A DNA stretch of 64,000 nt from Terebella lapidaria (taxonomy: Eukaryota; Annelida; Polychaeta; Terebellida; Terebellidae): NCBI GenBank assembly GCA_949152475.1, contig OX424564.1:28022165-28086164 (forward strand). The letters are read 5' to 3'. Position 1 is the first letter of the stretch; each line of letters opens with the position of its first letter. The notes beneath the pieces are model-generated. The model was not told the origin of the DNA. It did no database searches and was given only the letters and a program-made list of their open reading frames with translations. Shown piece after piece: positions 11,291 through 24,716 of this stretch. Made by a program: the position numbers and the translations under genes.

Positions 11291-14200
11291 TCTCATGTTC
11301 ATTGCTGACTATCGCTGAAACGTCATTCTTTAAAAATAGGAACGTCAATGCTGAATTCATCTTGAAGTGTTAAATATAATTATGTACATGTACATGAATA
11401 AATAAACTGGTGTCATGGATGTGTTTAATAACTATGAACACCTTTGTATATTGCCTGATAATTCACAAAGATGTATTTCCCTTGAAAAAAATTGCTGTTT
11501 CACCCAAGTGTGATTTGACCGGCTCTATTCTTATCCAACCTCGAACCAGTAAGTGGTAGGAGCCAGATACATTTAAATGGAGAAAATCAATAGCTGGATT
11601 TCGACTGATCACATTAAATTCGTGGTTGATATAATAGCTTCATAAAAGGGACTTATTTTTAGTACACTAATAAAAGGTCATCACTGAATCAAGAGAAAAA
11701 ATAAGCACGAAGTACGAATTTATTCACACGATCTGATGCACATGACATCTGAGTTCCAAGAGTGCTGGCGTGAAAACGTAAATTTTTGAGGAAAATGTCC
11801 TGTAGATAACCTGAGACATGACAGCAAAGCGCACATGTGCTTTTGTTTACCTCTCAAAAAATCATCCGTTTTTTTGTCCAGTGACTGGAATGATCTAGTT
11901 TTCAAGCCATTAATAATGAACAATAATTTTAAATTAGGTTCACGCCAAAAACGTCGCTTGTCACATTGAACGAAGCGATGTGATTTACAGGTGATTGCTT
12001 GATAAGTTGCCCTGTTTTGAAAAAAACAAAACAATGGAGAATACGAAACGAGAGTGGTGCTACTAGGACAAAGCACTTAATCAGCATTTTGGTGTTATGC
12101 CCACAAGTTCATTGCAAGCATGACTGAATGTGTAGTATGACCGATATCTGATTGACAAGAAGACTATGGTCGCGAGTGCTGTTTGCATGGGAAAATATTT
12201 GAATCCATTTTTCAATCCATTTTTTGAATCCATTCCGCAGTGATGATAATCGTGTTTCACTGTCCCCAGTTAACCACAACGCAAAACATTTTACAATGGA
12301 ATAAAACAGATCTTCATGAAATATTTTCCGGAGTCGAATAATAAGCATGTGCAATACTTCTAACAGACGAGCTCACACATATTTCAATCAGTCGTTCAAA
12401 AAGGAATACCAAGATTCAAACTATAAATACTGCCAAATTTGCAAGTATATTTTGTTGAAACGCCATAAATAGATGAAGAAGGATTGCTGTTTTCTCCCCG
12501 ATTTGAGTTTCACTGAAAGCCCACATTTCTGTCCCTATTTCTCTGTCGACTGCATAAGTAAACTCGAGGGGACCTAATTATTAAAAGAGTGGGACCTGTT
12601 ACTAACAATTCCTGAAAGAATTTCAATTTCTGTGTAACCTTGTGTGTCAGGAAAATGGCTCGATGATGGCATGATTTTCAACAAAACGACCAATCCACAT
12701 TTCATGCCTTTATTATATTATCATAGAGAATTGGATTCAAGCTGTTGTCAAGTAGATTGGATGACGCAAGCAGCCAACGCGGAGTACGTGATAAAATGAT
12801 GGATTTGTAAGTGAACAATGTTAAACTTTTTCCCTGTAGATGGTCTAAAAGATGAAAATTTATCACACAATAATTCTCCACTTCCTGCATTTACTCTGAT
12901 GAGATGTGGTATTCATGTTACACTTTGTATAATTATTGCTTTTATTAGCAAAGTGTCATTACTGGATAACGCAGTGAGCATTATTCGGCCAGTCATTTCG
13001 AACTTATATGCACATCTTTAGATTGACTTCTGCAGATCAGAATAGACCTGGAATCAATACCCAGTATTAAGTATTCCGAGCAAACAAAACAGGGTCCGTT
13101 ATCCAATCTCATAGTCCGGGGACAGAAAGTCATATCAGGCATACGAAGTGAGATAAAACAAAACTGACAGGGAAACTCATGAACCCCCAAAAATGGCCAT
13201 TAGGAGGTGAAATCATGTGTTCCGGAAAGAGTGAGCATTTCCTGCCCCACTAGTGGCAACCGTCATGAATTTCCCAAAATTAACATGAAAATAAATCTAG
13301 TTGCATGGATTTGCTGTATTTATCAACCAGATCATGATGACGTCCATAGAATTTCTTAAACGCAGCTATAAGTCTTATCCTTGTCGCAACAGTTTAGAGA
13401 CTAGCTGGGCACTTCGATAGACAAAGTCCTCATATTTGCAACTAGCTTTGGAATAGCGTATAAGTTGAGAAACAAACACACCACATGCCGGTGACATAGG
13501 AATGTTGCTGCTTAGAAAAGGGAAATTGTGTTGTTCTGTGGCATGTCACTGTGATTTGGCATGGTTGAGAAACACCCATTATCTAGATCTGCAAAAATTA
13601 TTCTACAACATAATCACATTATCAAGTACAGTGGATCGGTCACACAGTTGTCTTTATTCGGACTGAAAATATAACATTTACTCCACTGAGACATAACTTA
13701 TGCGTAGGTGGAGTGAATATACAAAGCTTTGAATTTCATTTGACCACAAATCAACCAGGAACTCACCTTTTTGTATTTCCTTTTTTGGTCATAAATGAAA
13801 TTTTGGAGATTTTGTGAGATATGTGAAGACAAAAAATATTAGAGAAAGAATTCACTGCAAAATGAGTAGAATAGCTTGTATATATAGATTAAAATGGCCC
13901 TCTCAGAGCTTAAAATGTCAAATTTTCTCGGCAGTCTTATGGCACCCCCCAGACCGCATAGGGGCTACACTCGCTTCGCCTAGTCGACTCCTGTTCTACT
14001 TCTGTCTCCTCCAACTCTATTTCAAAATGATAACCCTGGCTTCCAGAGTTACGCATAACACTAAAACGAGATAAAATATAGATGGATCAATCCCAAGTTG
14101 AAAAGAAGCTATCACATGTGTGATTATTACGTGTATATTTATGAGATCAATACCAAGCACCTCGTACCAGGTACGATTTCATCAGGTGTGACTGCAAATA

Positions 14201-14640
14201 ATGTTGAATGAATTTCACAAAGGTATGTACTTCGTAATATATGGTTAGAAACCTAGCCTTTGAACGTGTGTTAAGTAATCAACCAAAGATTCACAGTTAG
14301 TGCACTATTCCATCCAGATTTCGCGTTGAACAAATTCATATAAGGATAAGAACAAGGCAGCAAATCACCGCAAGGAGCTCGGGAATTTATTATGTACCTT
14401 TCATCAGTACCAGTCGAGAAAGCGGTCTGCCCAGTTAACATCCACGCGAAAACATCAAATCAGGTAAAGTTGACACAATTACACACATGTACTTAGGAAT
14501 GCTACAGATGTCTCCTGCAAGTGAAATTTTCTTCCATGGTATTAACGTATTGCCTGCATGATCAAAGTTGAAGCTGAGTTGGTCCAAGTTGACCTTTAAA
14601 TATTCTAGCCGTTATCAAATTTCATCAACGTTAACCTCAC
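11291..14640. repeat. U unit, copy 2 (interrupted)
   Basis: The first part (11290-13020) aligns in order with 6390-8060. It is then interrupted by a reverse-transcriptase fragment (13035-13540) and by about 500 bp of sequence without a clear match (13540-14075). The later blocks return at 14075-14640 and match about 9930-10560 of copy 1, so the middle of the unit is missing. Confidence 0.65.
13035..13540 (-). mobile_element. Reverse-transcriptase element fragment, copy 1
   Basis: Aligns with 24711-25245, including the end block with GGAATCAATACCCAGTA and a minus-strand coding remnant of the RT C-terminal region (residues like LVDKY and FVSQLIRYS are readable). It is a broken and shorter fossil than the copy at 24.7 kb. 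The family is uncertain (Penelope-like or another non-LTR type). Confidence 0.6.
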
Positions 14641-16584
14641 AAACTCTTTATTCCCACATCGATCTGATACAAAAGACATTTCTGAGTTTCAAGAGTGCTA
14701 GTGTGAAAACGTATATTTGTGAGGAAAATATCATTTACTGAGACGTGCCACCAAAGTGCTTTTGTTTACCTTTCTAAAAAAGACGTTTTCTTGAATTGGG
14801 ACCTGCCCAGGCATGTGTCGAATTTACAGCCGGCCTCGCGGAAGTTTGTTATTGGCGGATCTGGAAGATATATTCAAAGACAAATCATATGGAAATGGTG
14901 TGTGTTCAAAACTATGTTTGTGTATAGTAATTAATGAATACTAGCACTACGTTACTTGCCTTGACTGTCATTATATGTATGGCATATGATGATATGGTAA
15001 TTAAAAATAATTACCCCGCCTTTATTCTTTAATTCCCTTTTTATCGTCTAAGTTTTGTTTTGTAATCACGTTTATTATCTCATCAAGGCTCTAGGTTTTG
15101 AATCATGCGTTGGTTTCTTTTCTGGTAGAAACCTATTTCTTCCAGGACGATGGAATTGAGTCGAAATTTATACCAGCTTTCCCACTGTCGCCTGCCTGTT
15201 TTGAATATAACATAGAGAGTCCGAAACAAGAGTGGTGCTATTGGAACAGAGAACATATCCCGCATTTCGGTATTATGCACACAAGCTCATTGCAAGCATG
15301 ACTGATTGTGTATGACTGTTATCTGATCAACAAGAAGATTATAGTCGGGAATTATGAAAAGTATGAAATTACTTTCCAGATAAATTTGTGTTGCGGTATT
15401 GTTGATGAATCAAGTATAAATGTTTGAATCCATTCCGCAGCGAATGACAAATGTGTTTCACTAACCCCAGTATCTACAATGTAAAACATTTTAAAATGGG
15501 ATAAAACAGGTCTTCATGAAATATTTCCCAGAGTCGTATACAAGTATGTGATCCACTTCTAATACACAATTGCACACATACTTCAATCAATCGTACAAAG
15601 AGAACTACCAAGACTAAAAATCAATTTGAGATACACTGAAAGCTCACGTGCCTGTCCCCATTTCTCTGTCGACTGACGTAAGCAAACTAGATGCGACCTA
15701 ATTAGTGAAACCATGAGACCTGTAACCAACAAGTCCTGACTGAATTTCAACTTCTGTTTAATAATGTAAAAAAAAAGACAAATTAAAAGTAACACTTCCC
15801 TCAGCATGTTCACTGCAATCCGGTCATTGATTTTCCAGCATTTACTACGTTCTTTGATTAAATTATATGTAAATCGATGCAAATAACATCATGTGCAAAA
15901 TACAATAGTAGGAAAACTATATACATTCATGTATTATATACGGAATTTTCTGATCAACGACATGATTCATGTAGTTTTATATCAATACAACTCGAGGGCC
16001 CTTAAATATTATGGAGTTGAATGCTAGGAAGCTCTCATTGTAAGTGTCACAAGTTAGATCCACCACTTGCACTTCACAATCTTATCACCGTCATTATACA
16101 TTGTCGATTTACCGCGCATGCAGAGGTATGTGGAAAATTAAATTGCGGTGCGTATAAATGGATCAATCCCAAGTTAGATAGAGGCAATCAAACGTGTGAT
16201 TACCGGGTGAATATTGGGGAGAGGCGGTCGATACCATGCACCTAGTACCCCCAGTACCAGAGATGATTTAATATGAGGCAGTGCTGAAAAAAATGTGCAT
16301 TCCATGTGTGTGTTGAATAGCGTGGACTGGATTGCACAAGGTTGTGTGCTCCATAATATGTTTAGAAACCTAGCGTGTGAATGTATTGAGCACCCTCATG
16401 ATTTAACAACGATTCACTTTTATATACGTGCTACATGGCATTTGGGCATTCAATGTTTTCATAAATAGATGGAACACGAAGCTCAGACTCAAGCGGAAAA
16501 ACTCTGGTAGTTTCAATGCGCCATTCATCTCTAATATAAGTATCAAAGTATCAAATAAATAATAAATAAATATAAATTGATATA

Positions 16585-16693
16585 TAAGTATCAATTCATT
16601 ACCAGCAATACAGTCAGATTTTGATGATGCCAATAACAAACGTAAAATACAACATTTTGCAATAGAAACAAGGCCCGACCAAATAGTTTATTT
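16585..16693 (+). repeat. Diverged fragment of the 362-bp satellite monomer
   Basis: Matches the first ~110 bp of the monomer (AGTATCAATTCATTACCAGC, then CAGATTTTGATGATG and ACGTAAAATACAACATTTTG) with several differences. It is a single piece, not an array. Confidence 0.8.
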
Positions 16694-17325
16694 TTAGGCA
16701 CTAATACCATTCAAGCAGGGGTCTGTTCAGTTCACGTCTTCTATACCTTTTCAGCAACATTTGACAAGACATCTAATTTTATATAAACTAACGAAATTGC
16801 ACGTATGCCAATATGTCCTTAGACATTTGCAGGAAGTCTTGAGTATCGACCGCTTCCTGTTCTTTCCCAGAATATTCTTGACAACTATTTCCAATGTGTG
16901 CCCGATACACAGATTTAAAAGTGGATTTTTGTCATTGAATGGATTTATAGGGATATGAAATTATAAAAAATATAAAATATTTATTTGATCAAGGGTATGA
17001 TATACGAGCTTTTCATCGAGATTGTCAAACCCCGTTCGCATTTTAATGCCCCAAGCTGGAAGCATCGAGTGTTGAATTAACGTGAATCCAGAGATATGTA
17101 TTGCATTTGTATAAATGGATCAATCCCAAGGTAAAAGGAGGCAATCACATGTGTGATTACTACGTATATATTTGAAGGAGATCAATACCAAGCACCGGAT
17201 GCCCCTCGTACCAGGGACGAATTCATGAGAGGTAGATAATGTGGACTGAATTGCACTAGGGTATTATGTGCTTCGCAGTATATTGTTAGAAACCTATCCA
17301 GTGAACGCGTGTTGAGTAATGTAAT

Positions 17326-18029
17326 ATATTTACCATATTTTACAGTGCTGTTTTCATGACTAGCATGCTCAAAAGCACCTTACAAGAAATAGATACACGT
17401 TACAATATTAATATATATAGAACATATGAGAGATGATGTGATATGGGAGTACAATGTATTTACACATTATTTTCAAGACTGAACAAATGAGTTTTCAGGG
17501 TCCTTTTGAAATGGTTGAGATTTGTGATATCCTGGAGTCCGGTCGGAAGAGCATTCCACAGTTTAGGCCCAAGAACACGAAAGGATCTGTCACCATAGGT
17601 GGCTGTTTTGCTGCGAGGTACCACAAGCTGCCATCTGTTTTGGTATCGAAGGGCCCGTGCAGGAGTGCGGACGTTGACCATGTCCATGACGTACATGGGT
17701 GCCAGACCGTGAAATGCACGGAAGACATGGACGATGATCTTGTACTCGACCCTACGTTTGATTGGCAACCAGTGGAGGTTATGCAACACTGGGGTGATGT
17801 GTTCACTTCTCCGCGTGCGTTTGATGACTCTAGCAGCGGTGTTCTGCACGCGCTGAAGATGAGATGTAGTTGTTTTTGGTAGTCCTCCCAGTGTTGCGTT
17901 ACAATAGTCCAGACGTGCTGTTATGAGTCCGTGCACAAGTGATTTGGCAGCATCGTCAGTGAGCGATCGACGAATTCGGCCTATGTTTCTGAGGGTCATA
18001 TAGCAGGATTTGGTGATGCTGTGAAAAAT
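17326..18029 (-). mobile_element. 5'-truncated CR1/L2-like LINE with 10-bp target duplication
   Basis: Flanked by GTAATGTAAT at 17316-17325 and 18030-18039. The uninterrupted site is visible in U copy 1 near 10155, so the insertion boundaries are exact. It encodes the end of a LINE reverse transcriptase on the minus strand followed by ~130 bp of 3' sequence. The intact frame and the exact target duplication point to a fairly young insertion. Confidence 0.9.
17460..18029 (-). CDS. LINE reverse transcriptase, C-terminal part
   Basis: About 190 residues, open from the truncated 5' end of the element to a stop at 17460. The pattern is the conserved region after the RT catalytic domain in CR1/L2/Jockey-type LINEs: residues SRLDYCNA-like (ARLDYCNATLGGLP), then LQRVQNTAARVI, HITPVLHNLHWLP, TYGDRSFRVLGPKLWNALP and FKRTLKTHLF. 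The catalytic YADD region and endonuclease are absent because the element is 5'-truncated. An ATG at 17999 is internal and not a true start. The antisense 142-codon frame over the same span is a shadow. Confidence 0.9.
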   Translation of the reverse strand: MFHSITKSCYMTLRNIGRIRRSLTDDAAKSLVHGLITARLDYCNATLGGLPKTTTSHLQRVQNTAARVIKRTRRSEHITPVLHNLHWLPIKRRVEYKIIVHVFRAFHGLAPMYVMDMVNVRTPARALRYQNRWQLVVPRSKTATYGDRSFRVLGPKLWNALPTGLQDITNLNHFKRTLKTHLFSLENNV

Positions 18030-20604
18030 GTAATGTAATGAGGTAACGATTCACAGCTAGTGGATTCTTTCATCCTAATTGTCATTTCACGTCGAAAGCG
18101 TTCATCAATAGATACGAACAAGGCTTCGAATCACCGCAAGGAGCTCGGGAATTTATGATGTACCTTTTATCAGTACCAGTCGAGAAAGCGGTCTGCCCAG
18201 TTTACATCTTCGCTACCATCTGAACACCATATGGCAGTGCATAAAACATCAAATTGAGTGAATTTACCACAATTAAACACATGTACTTCGGAATGTTAAC
18301 GGACGTCTTCTGCATGTAAAATTTTCTCCCATTGTATAAACATTTCGCCTGAATGATCAATGTTGAAGCTCAGTTGGTTGACCTTTGAATATTCTGGGCG
18401 TTATTTGACTTCATCAATGTCAACGTCACATACTCAAAATAACTATTAACTCTGGAATGATCAATACCCTTTGCATGGTTATATCACATGAATTGTCTCA
18501 TGTGTCTAGACGGATAGTCAAAAATTGCACAACATTTCTGTCCGGGCTAAACATTTACTTTTTCACACACTAGGAAAGACAGCGTTGCTAGTTTGCTGGC
18601 GTGAACTTGGAGGAGTTGCATGGGAATCAATTCTAAAAACCGTTATTGATATTTCTTGGAAAGGCTATTATTTCACAAAACACAGAGAGTAATGAATTGT
18701 ATACATTCAATAACTTACATACATACTGGCAATTTCATGATGCTGCTTTTATCATAAAACCACACTGGACAGGATGCATGTACTGATTAACAGATTGATC
18801 CAGTGTGTCCCATGCCTTTTTAAAGAGATTTTAAATTACTATGATTAATCATTGAACATGTTCTTGTTTCGCATTTTAATGCCCCAGAATACAAAATATA
18901 AGATACAAAATCAGTTTACTGAAAACAAAAACATAAAACTTGATATACAAATGCCTTCAAAATAATTAAACATTCAGCACATTTGCAACATCGATATTCG
19001 ATATTTATCAGTTTCCAGGATGATCCAATAGCTACATGTGAGACAGAAAGTGTTTCGAGCACATGTACTCGTGTTGTGGGCCTATTATACAACCGGTATT
19101 GTTTATTTTAAAATAACATTTTCTTGCTGTGTTGGATTTATTGGGATAATGACGGAATTCCACGAATTTGCGTGTGCTGATTGTCCTTAAAATACATTAA
19201 TCTGAGCTAAACTATTGGTCTATGATTACTAATGTTCATTGCTGACTATCGCTGAAATGACGTCATTCTCTATAAAATAGAAGCCTCAATGCTGCCGGAA
19301 TAAATTCTCGTTAAAGCGTTAAATATATGTACCCGTAGGAATAAATAAATAAACTGGTATCATGGATGTGTTTAATAACTTTGAATACCTTTGAGTATTA
19401 CCAGATAATTCATGAAGATGTATTTCCCTTGAAAAAAATATATGTTAGTATGTCACCTGAGTGTGATTTTACCGGCTCCATTCGTACCCAGTCTCGAACC
19501 AGTAAGTGGTAGGAGCCGGATACATGTGAATGGAGAAAATCAATAGGTGCATTTCGACTGATCAACGAAGTGCCTTGTTAATATAATAGCTTCATAAAAG
19601 GGACTCATTTTTTGCACACTAATAAAAGGTTATCGCACAATAAAGGTTTCTATATTCGAGGGACAAGTCTTTGAGAAGCCTGTCGCGAGGTTGGTGTTAG
19701 GGATATTCCAGTGTGCTTCAAAAAGTCCAATCATCACTGAATCGAAAATATAAGTAATCAAGGAATACGGCTTCATTCACACATCCGTCTCGTGCTCATG
19801 ATATCTGAGTTATCTGAGTGCTGGCGTGAAAACGTAAATTTGTGAGGAAAATGGCATGTATATAGCCCGAGACATGCTAGCAAAGCGATCATGTGCTTTT
19901 GTTTACCTCTCAATAAAAGATACGTTTTTATGCCCAGTGACAGGAATAATCTACTTTTTAAGCAATTACCAATAAACAATTGTAATTTAGTTCTACGCCA
20001 AAAACGTCACCTGTTACATTGGATGAAGCGATGTGATAAACGGGCCTTTCAAACAGAACATCAAACCCCATCAAGTTTTCCTGGAAGAGATCGCACTGTA
20101 AATGTCTCAAGCTAGAAGTTAATACTTTTTCCTCCTTGTCAACATCGAGTTTTGATTTTAAGCGCTTTCGTAGGTATGTATAGCATTAAAACAATATGTC
20201 ATATGAAGGGATCAATCCCAATTTTAAAAGAAGCAATCACGTGTGTGATTACTACGTGCATAAGAGATGGGATCAATACCAAGCACCCAATGCCCCTCGT
20301 ACCAGGGACGAATTTATGAGAGGTGGTACTACAAATAATGTGGACTGGATTGAAAAAGGTATATGCTTCGTAGCATATGGTTATAAACGTAGCCTCTGAA
20401 CGTCTGCTGAATGAGATAATCAGGTAATGATTCACAGTTAGTAGAATATTTCATCCTAATTGTCATTTCGCGTTGAAAACGTTCATATATAGATACGAAT
20501 CTATTCCTGCGAAAAGCGCACGGGAATTCATGATTTAAATTTTATCAGTGCCAGTCGAGAAAGCGGTCTACCCAGTTTACATCTTCGCTACCATCTGAAC
20601 ACCA

Positions 20605-20640
20605 TATGGCAGTGCAAAAAAAATTTTTTTGCACTGCCAT
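20605..20640. repeat. Near-perfect palindrome in U copy 4
   Basis: ATGGCAGTGCAAAAAAA and its reverse complement, 17-bp arms, are separated by a single A. The other U copies have ATGGCAGTGCATAAAACATC at this place, so the second arm is new to this copy. Confidence 0.85.
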
Positions 20641-21138
20641 TTAGTGAATTCACCACAATTACACACATGTACTTCGGAATGTTAACGGACGTCTTCTGCA
20701 TGTAAAATTTCCTCCCATGACATACACATTTCACCTGAATGATCAAAGTTGAAGCTCATTTGGTCCAAGTTGTCCTCTGAATATTCTGGGCGTTATCTGA
20801 CTTCATCAATGTCAACGTCACATCCTCAAAATAACTATCAACTCTGGAATGATCAATACCCTTTGATTGGTTATATCACATGAATTGTCTAGACGATAGT
20901 CAAAAATTGATTTTTTCACACATTGGGGAAAACAACGTTGCTAGTTTGCTGGCATTAACTCGGAGGAGTTGCATGGGAATCAATTCTAAAAACCGTTATT
21001 GATATTTCTTGGAAAGGCTTATTTCACAAAACACAGAGAGTAATGAATTGTATACATTCAATAACTTACATACATACTGGCAATTTCATGATGCTGCTTT
21101 TATCATAGAACCACACTGGACAGGATGCATGTACTGAT

Positions 21139-21566
21139 TAGGGCTTCAACGAGTACTCGGTTAACCGGTTACGATTCGGTTTCAGAGTGTAACCGGTTAC
21201 AGATTTTGTGACTGGCTAATCGTGAACGTATTTTGCACCCTCGTAATTCAGCCTAAAACACTTCACATCAGTTAAATTTCCGCCCAAACGCGCTGAATTG
21301 AAGTGATTAATCACTCTCCAATACAAATAGAATGTTTATTCATCATAATATTGCATATTTTCACGTGAAAATGACGTCTAATATCGAGTTTTAGCCTTTT
21401 AGGCGGGATTTTGACACGGAGATTTGATAAAATGTGAACTGTGAAAAATAATTGGTGTTACTTAGGACAATATTTAGCTCAATATTTTTGGACGGGTAAC
21501 CGGTTACGGTTCGGTTACAAGCTAACGAGTAACCGGTCACGAAATTTTGTACTCGTTGAAGCCCTA
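21139..21566. mobile_element. hAT-type MITE, 428 bp
   Basis: The ends are perfect inverted repeats of at least 18 bp (TAGGGCTTCAACGAGTAC), flanked by an 8-bp target duplication GTACTGAT (21131-21138 and 21567-21574). The empty site is present in U copy 3 near 18780. Subterminal sequence repeats the motif ACCGGTTACG in both orientations. It has no coding capacity. An 8-bp duplication and this end sequence fit the hAT superfamily. The similar ends of the element at 38554-40833 suggest a related source. Confidence 0.92.
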
Positions 21567-22545
21567 GTACTGATTAACAGATTGATCCAGTGTGTCCCAT
21601 GCCTTTTTAAAGAGATTTTAAATTACAATGATCGACATGTTCTTGTTTCGCATTTTAATGTCCCAAAAATGTCTCAAAGAACCAGCTTGCTGGAAAACGA
21701 AAACATAGAACTTGATATACAAATCCTTTCAAAATAATTAAACATTCAGCACATTTGCAACCACGATATTTGATATTTATCAAGTTTCCAGGCTGATCCA
21801 ATAGCTACATGTGAGACAGAAAGTGTTTCTGGGCTAAACTCTTGGTCTGTGGTTACTAAATCTCATGTGCCTTGCTGACTATCGCAGAAATGACGTCATG
21901 CTGCCGGTATAAATTCATCTTAAAGTGTTAAATATATGTACCTGTACATGAATAAATAAACCGGTGTCATGGATGTGTTTAATAACTATGAACACCTTTG
22001 TTTATTGCCTGATAATTCACAAAGATGTAATTCCCTTGAATAAAAAAAATACTGTTTCACCCAAGTGTGATTTGACCGGCTCTATTCTTATCCAATCTCG
22101 AACCAGTAAGTGGTAGGAGCCGGATACATTTGAATAGAGAAAATCAATAGATGAATTTCGACTGATCACATGAAGTTCCTGGTTGATATAATAGCTTCAA
22201 AATTTTTAGTACACTAATAAAAGGCTATTGCACAATATGGGATTCTATGCTCGAGGGACAAGTATTTGAGAAGTCTGACGCGAGGCTGGTGTTAGGGATA
22301 TTTCAGTGTGTTTCAAATCGTCCAATCATCACTGAATGGAAAAAAAGAAGTACGGCTTCATTCACACATCGATCTGATACACATGACATCTGGGTTCCAA
22401 GAGTGCTGGCGTGAAAAAAGTAATTTGTGAGGAAAATGTCATGTAGAACATGACAGCGAACATGTGCTTTTGTTTACCTCTCTTTGTTTCGTTTTTATGT
22501 CCAGTGACTGGAATGATCCAGTTTTCAAGCCATTAACAATAAACA

Positions 22546-23100
22546 ATGTAAGTATCAATCTATTACCACCAATGCAGCCAGATTTTGATGATTCCAATAA
22601 CAAACGTAAAATACAACACTGCAATAGGAACAAAGCCCGACCAATTACCTTATCAAAAAACACACTGGCGTCATCAGGGGCAGACAGTGTGGTAAATGTA
22701 GTTGTTTCTACTGAACACCTGATGGAATTAGTATACAACTGCCCAACAACCTATGGAAATAACTCAGAAATCCGAAACGAACCCCATGGAATAGATATAT
22801 GACAAGTACATAAGTACCTAATTGCAAACCAAAAAGCAACTGAATTGATGGTATCCTCGGGGACAGAATTAACGTCCACCAGCAGTGACATCGGCTCAGT
22901 GGTATGAATGTAAGTATCAATCTATTACCACCAATACAGCCAGATTTTGATGATTCCAATAACACAAGTAAATTACAACACTTTGCAATAAAAACAAAGC
23001 CCGACCAAACACCTTATCAAAAAACACATTGGCGTCATCAGGGGCAGTGTGGTAAATGTAGTTGTTTCTACTGTACACCTGATGGAATTAGTATACAATT
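22546..23100 (+). repeat. Two diverged 362-bp satellite monomers
   Basis: The first monomer runs 22546-22907 and the second starts exactly 362 bp later at 22908, ending about 190 bp into the unit. They differ from the 5' array at many positions. They interrupt U copy 5 and are followed by an AATTGTAA-rich tract to ~23260. Confidence 0.9.
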
Positions 23101-24716
23101 GTAATTAACTGTAACAATTGTAATTAATTGTAATTGTAAACAATTTGTTTGTCAACAATTGTAAACTGTAAATTGTTTACAATTGTAAACAATTGTAATA
23201 ATAATGTCAATAATTGCAACATAATTGTAATTAATTGTAATTGTAATTAAATTATTACAATAATAGTAATTCAGGTCTACGCCAAAAACGTCACTTGTCA
23301 CATTGAATGAAGCTATGTGATTTACTGGTATTTGCTTGATAAGTAGCCCTGTTTTGAAAAAAAACATGGAGAGTACGAAACCGGAGTGGTGCTACTAGGA
23401 CAAAGCACGTATTCAGCATTTTGGTACCAAAAGTTCATTGCAAGCATGACTGATTGTGTAGTATGACCGATATCTGATTGACAAGAAGACTATGGTCGCG
23501 AGTGCTGTTTGCAAGGGAAAATATTTGAATCCATTTTTTAATCCATTTTTTTAGATCCAATATTTGAATCCATTCCGCAGTGAATGATAATCGTGTTTCA
23601 CTGCAAACAATTAACTACAATGCAAAACATTTTACAATGGAATAAAACAGGCCTCCATGAAATATTTCCAGAGTCATATAAAAGCACGAGACCCACTTCT
23701 GACAGACAAGCACAAACATATTTCAATCAGTCGTTCAGAAAGGAATACCAAGACTCAAACTATAAATACAGCCAAATTTGCAAGTATATTTTGGTGAAAC
23801 GCCATAAATAGATAGAAAAGGATTGCTGTTTTCACCCCAATTTGAGTTACACTGAAAGCCCACATTTCTGTCCCTATTTCTCTGTCGACTGACATAAGTG
23901 AACTAGAGGGGACCTAATTAGTAAAACAGTGGAACCTGTAACCAACAATTCCTGACAGAATTTCAATTTCTGTGTAGCCTCATGTGTCAGGAAAAAGGCT
24001 CGATGGCAGCATGATTTTCAACAAAGCGACCAATCCACATGTCATGCCTTTATTATAATAAAATGAAGTTGTTGTCAAGTAGATTGGATGAAGCAATCAG
24101 CCAACGCGGAGGACGTGATATAATGATGGATTTGGTAGTAACAATCATTATGTTAAACTTTTCCCGGTAGATGGTCTAAAAGAGGAAAAAAATTCTCTCA
24201 ATAATTCTCCACTTCCTGCATTTACTCTGATGAGATGTGGTTATCATCACACACTTTATATGATTATTGCTTTTATATTGAAGCGAAGTGTTATGGATAA
24301 CGCAGTGGGCATTATTCGTACATCTTTAAATTGATTTCTGCAGATGAGAACCTGCATGTATTTTGTCTACATGCAAATTTTGATTCATATGCGCACATGG
24401 CATAGATGTGATTTACAATATTTACATGCTATTCACTTTGACAGTTACGATGGTTATGAGCATGCTGCTCAGCAATCGTGAACTATTTAGGTTAGCTCTT
24501 ACATAATATATCTGAGCAGGTCAACGGAAATGGAAATATAAGTTTGTGTCTGATAGGAATAATTTATTGCCGTGTAAAACACATGCTTTGTTAGTTAAAA
24601 AGTGATCGTTGCCATGATAACCTGCTACAAAGCAAACAAATTTTATCGGCGTTGCAGTTAAATTGGTGAGAATAAATTTTAGTGTCCAATATATATATAT
24701 AGTTTTTGCAATAGAC

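Larger units (their letters stand above)
14641..19225. repeat. U unit, copy 3
   Basis: Starts directly at the second sub-block (14655, equivalent to ~6950) and lacks the CGAACCAGTAAG core block. It then follows unit order through ~15760 and 15985-17320, and 18030-19225 matches 10140-11270 closely. It carries a satellite-monomer fragment (16585-16693) and a LINE insertion (17326-18029). The direct switch from late-unit to early-unit sequence near 14640 marks a rearranged junction. Confidence 0.65.
19226..21850. repeat. U unit, copy 4 (internally deleted)
   Basis: Carries the CGAACCAGTAAGTGGTAGGA core (19495) and the following block (19770-19990), then jumps to late-unit sequence at ~20040. 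About 2.5 kb of the middle is missing compared with copy 1. A hAT MITE is inserted at 21139-21566 and a local palindrome arose at 20605-20640. Confidence 0.65.

Noticed and set aside
17454-17882. 142-codon plus-strand frame
   Set aside because: Antisense shadow of the LINE RT frame, with no domain of its own.
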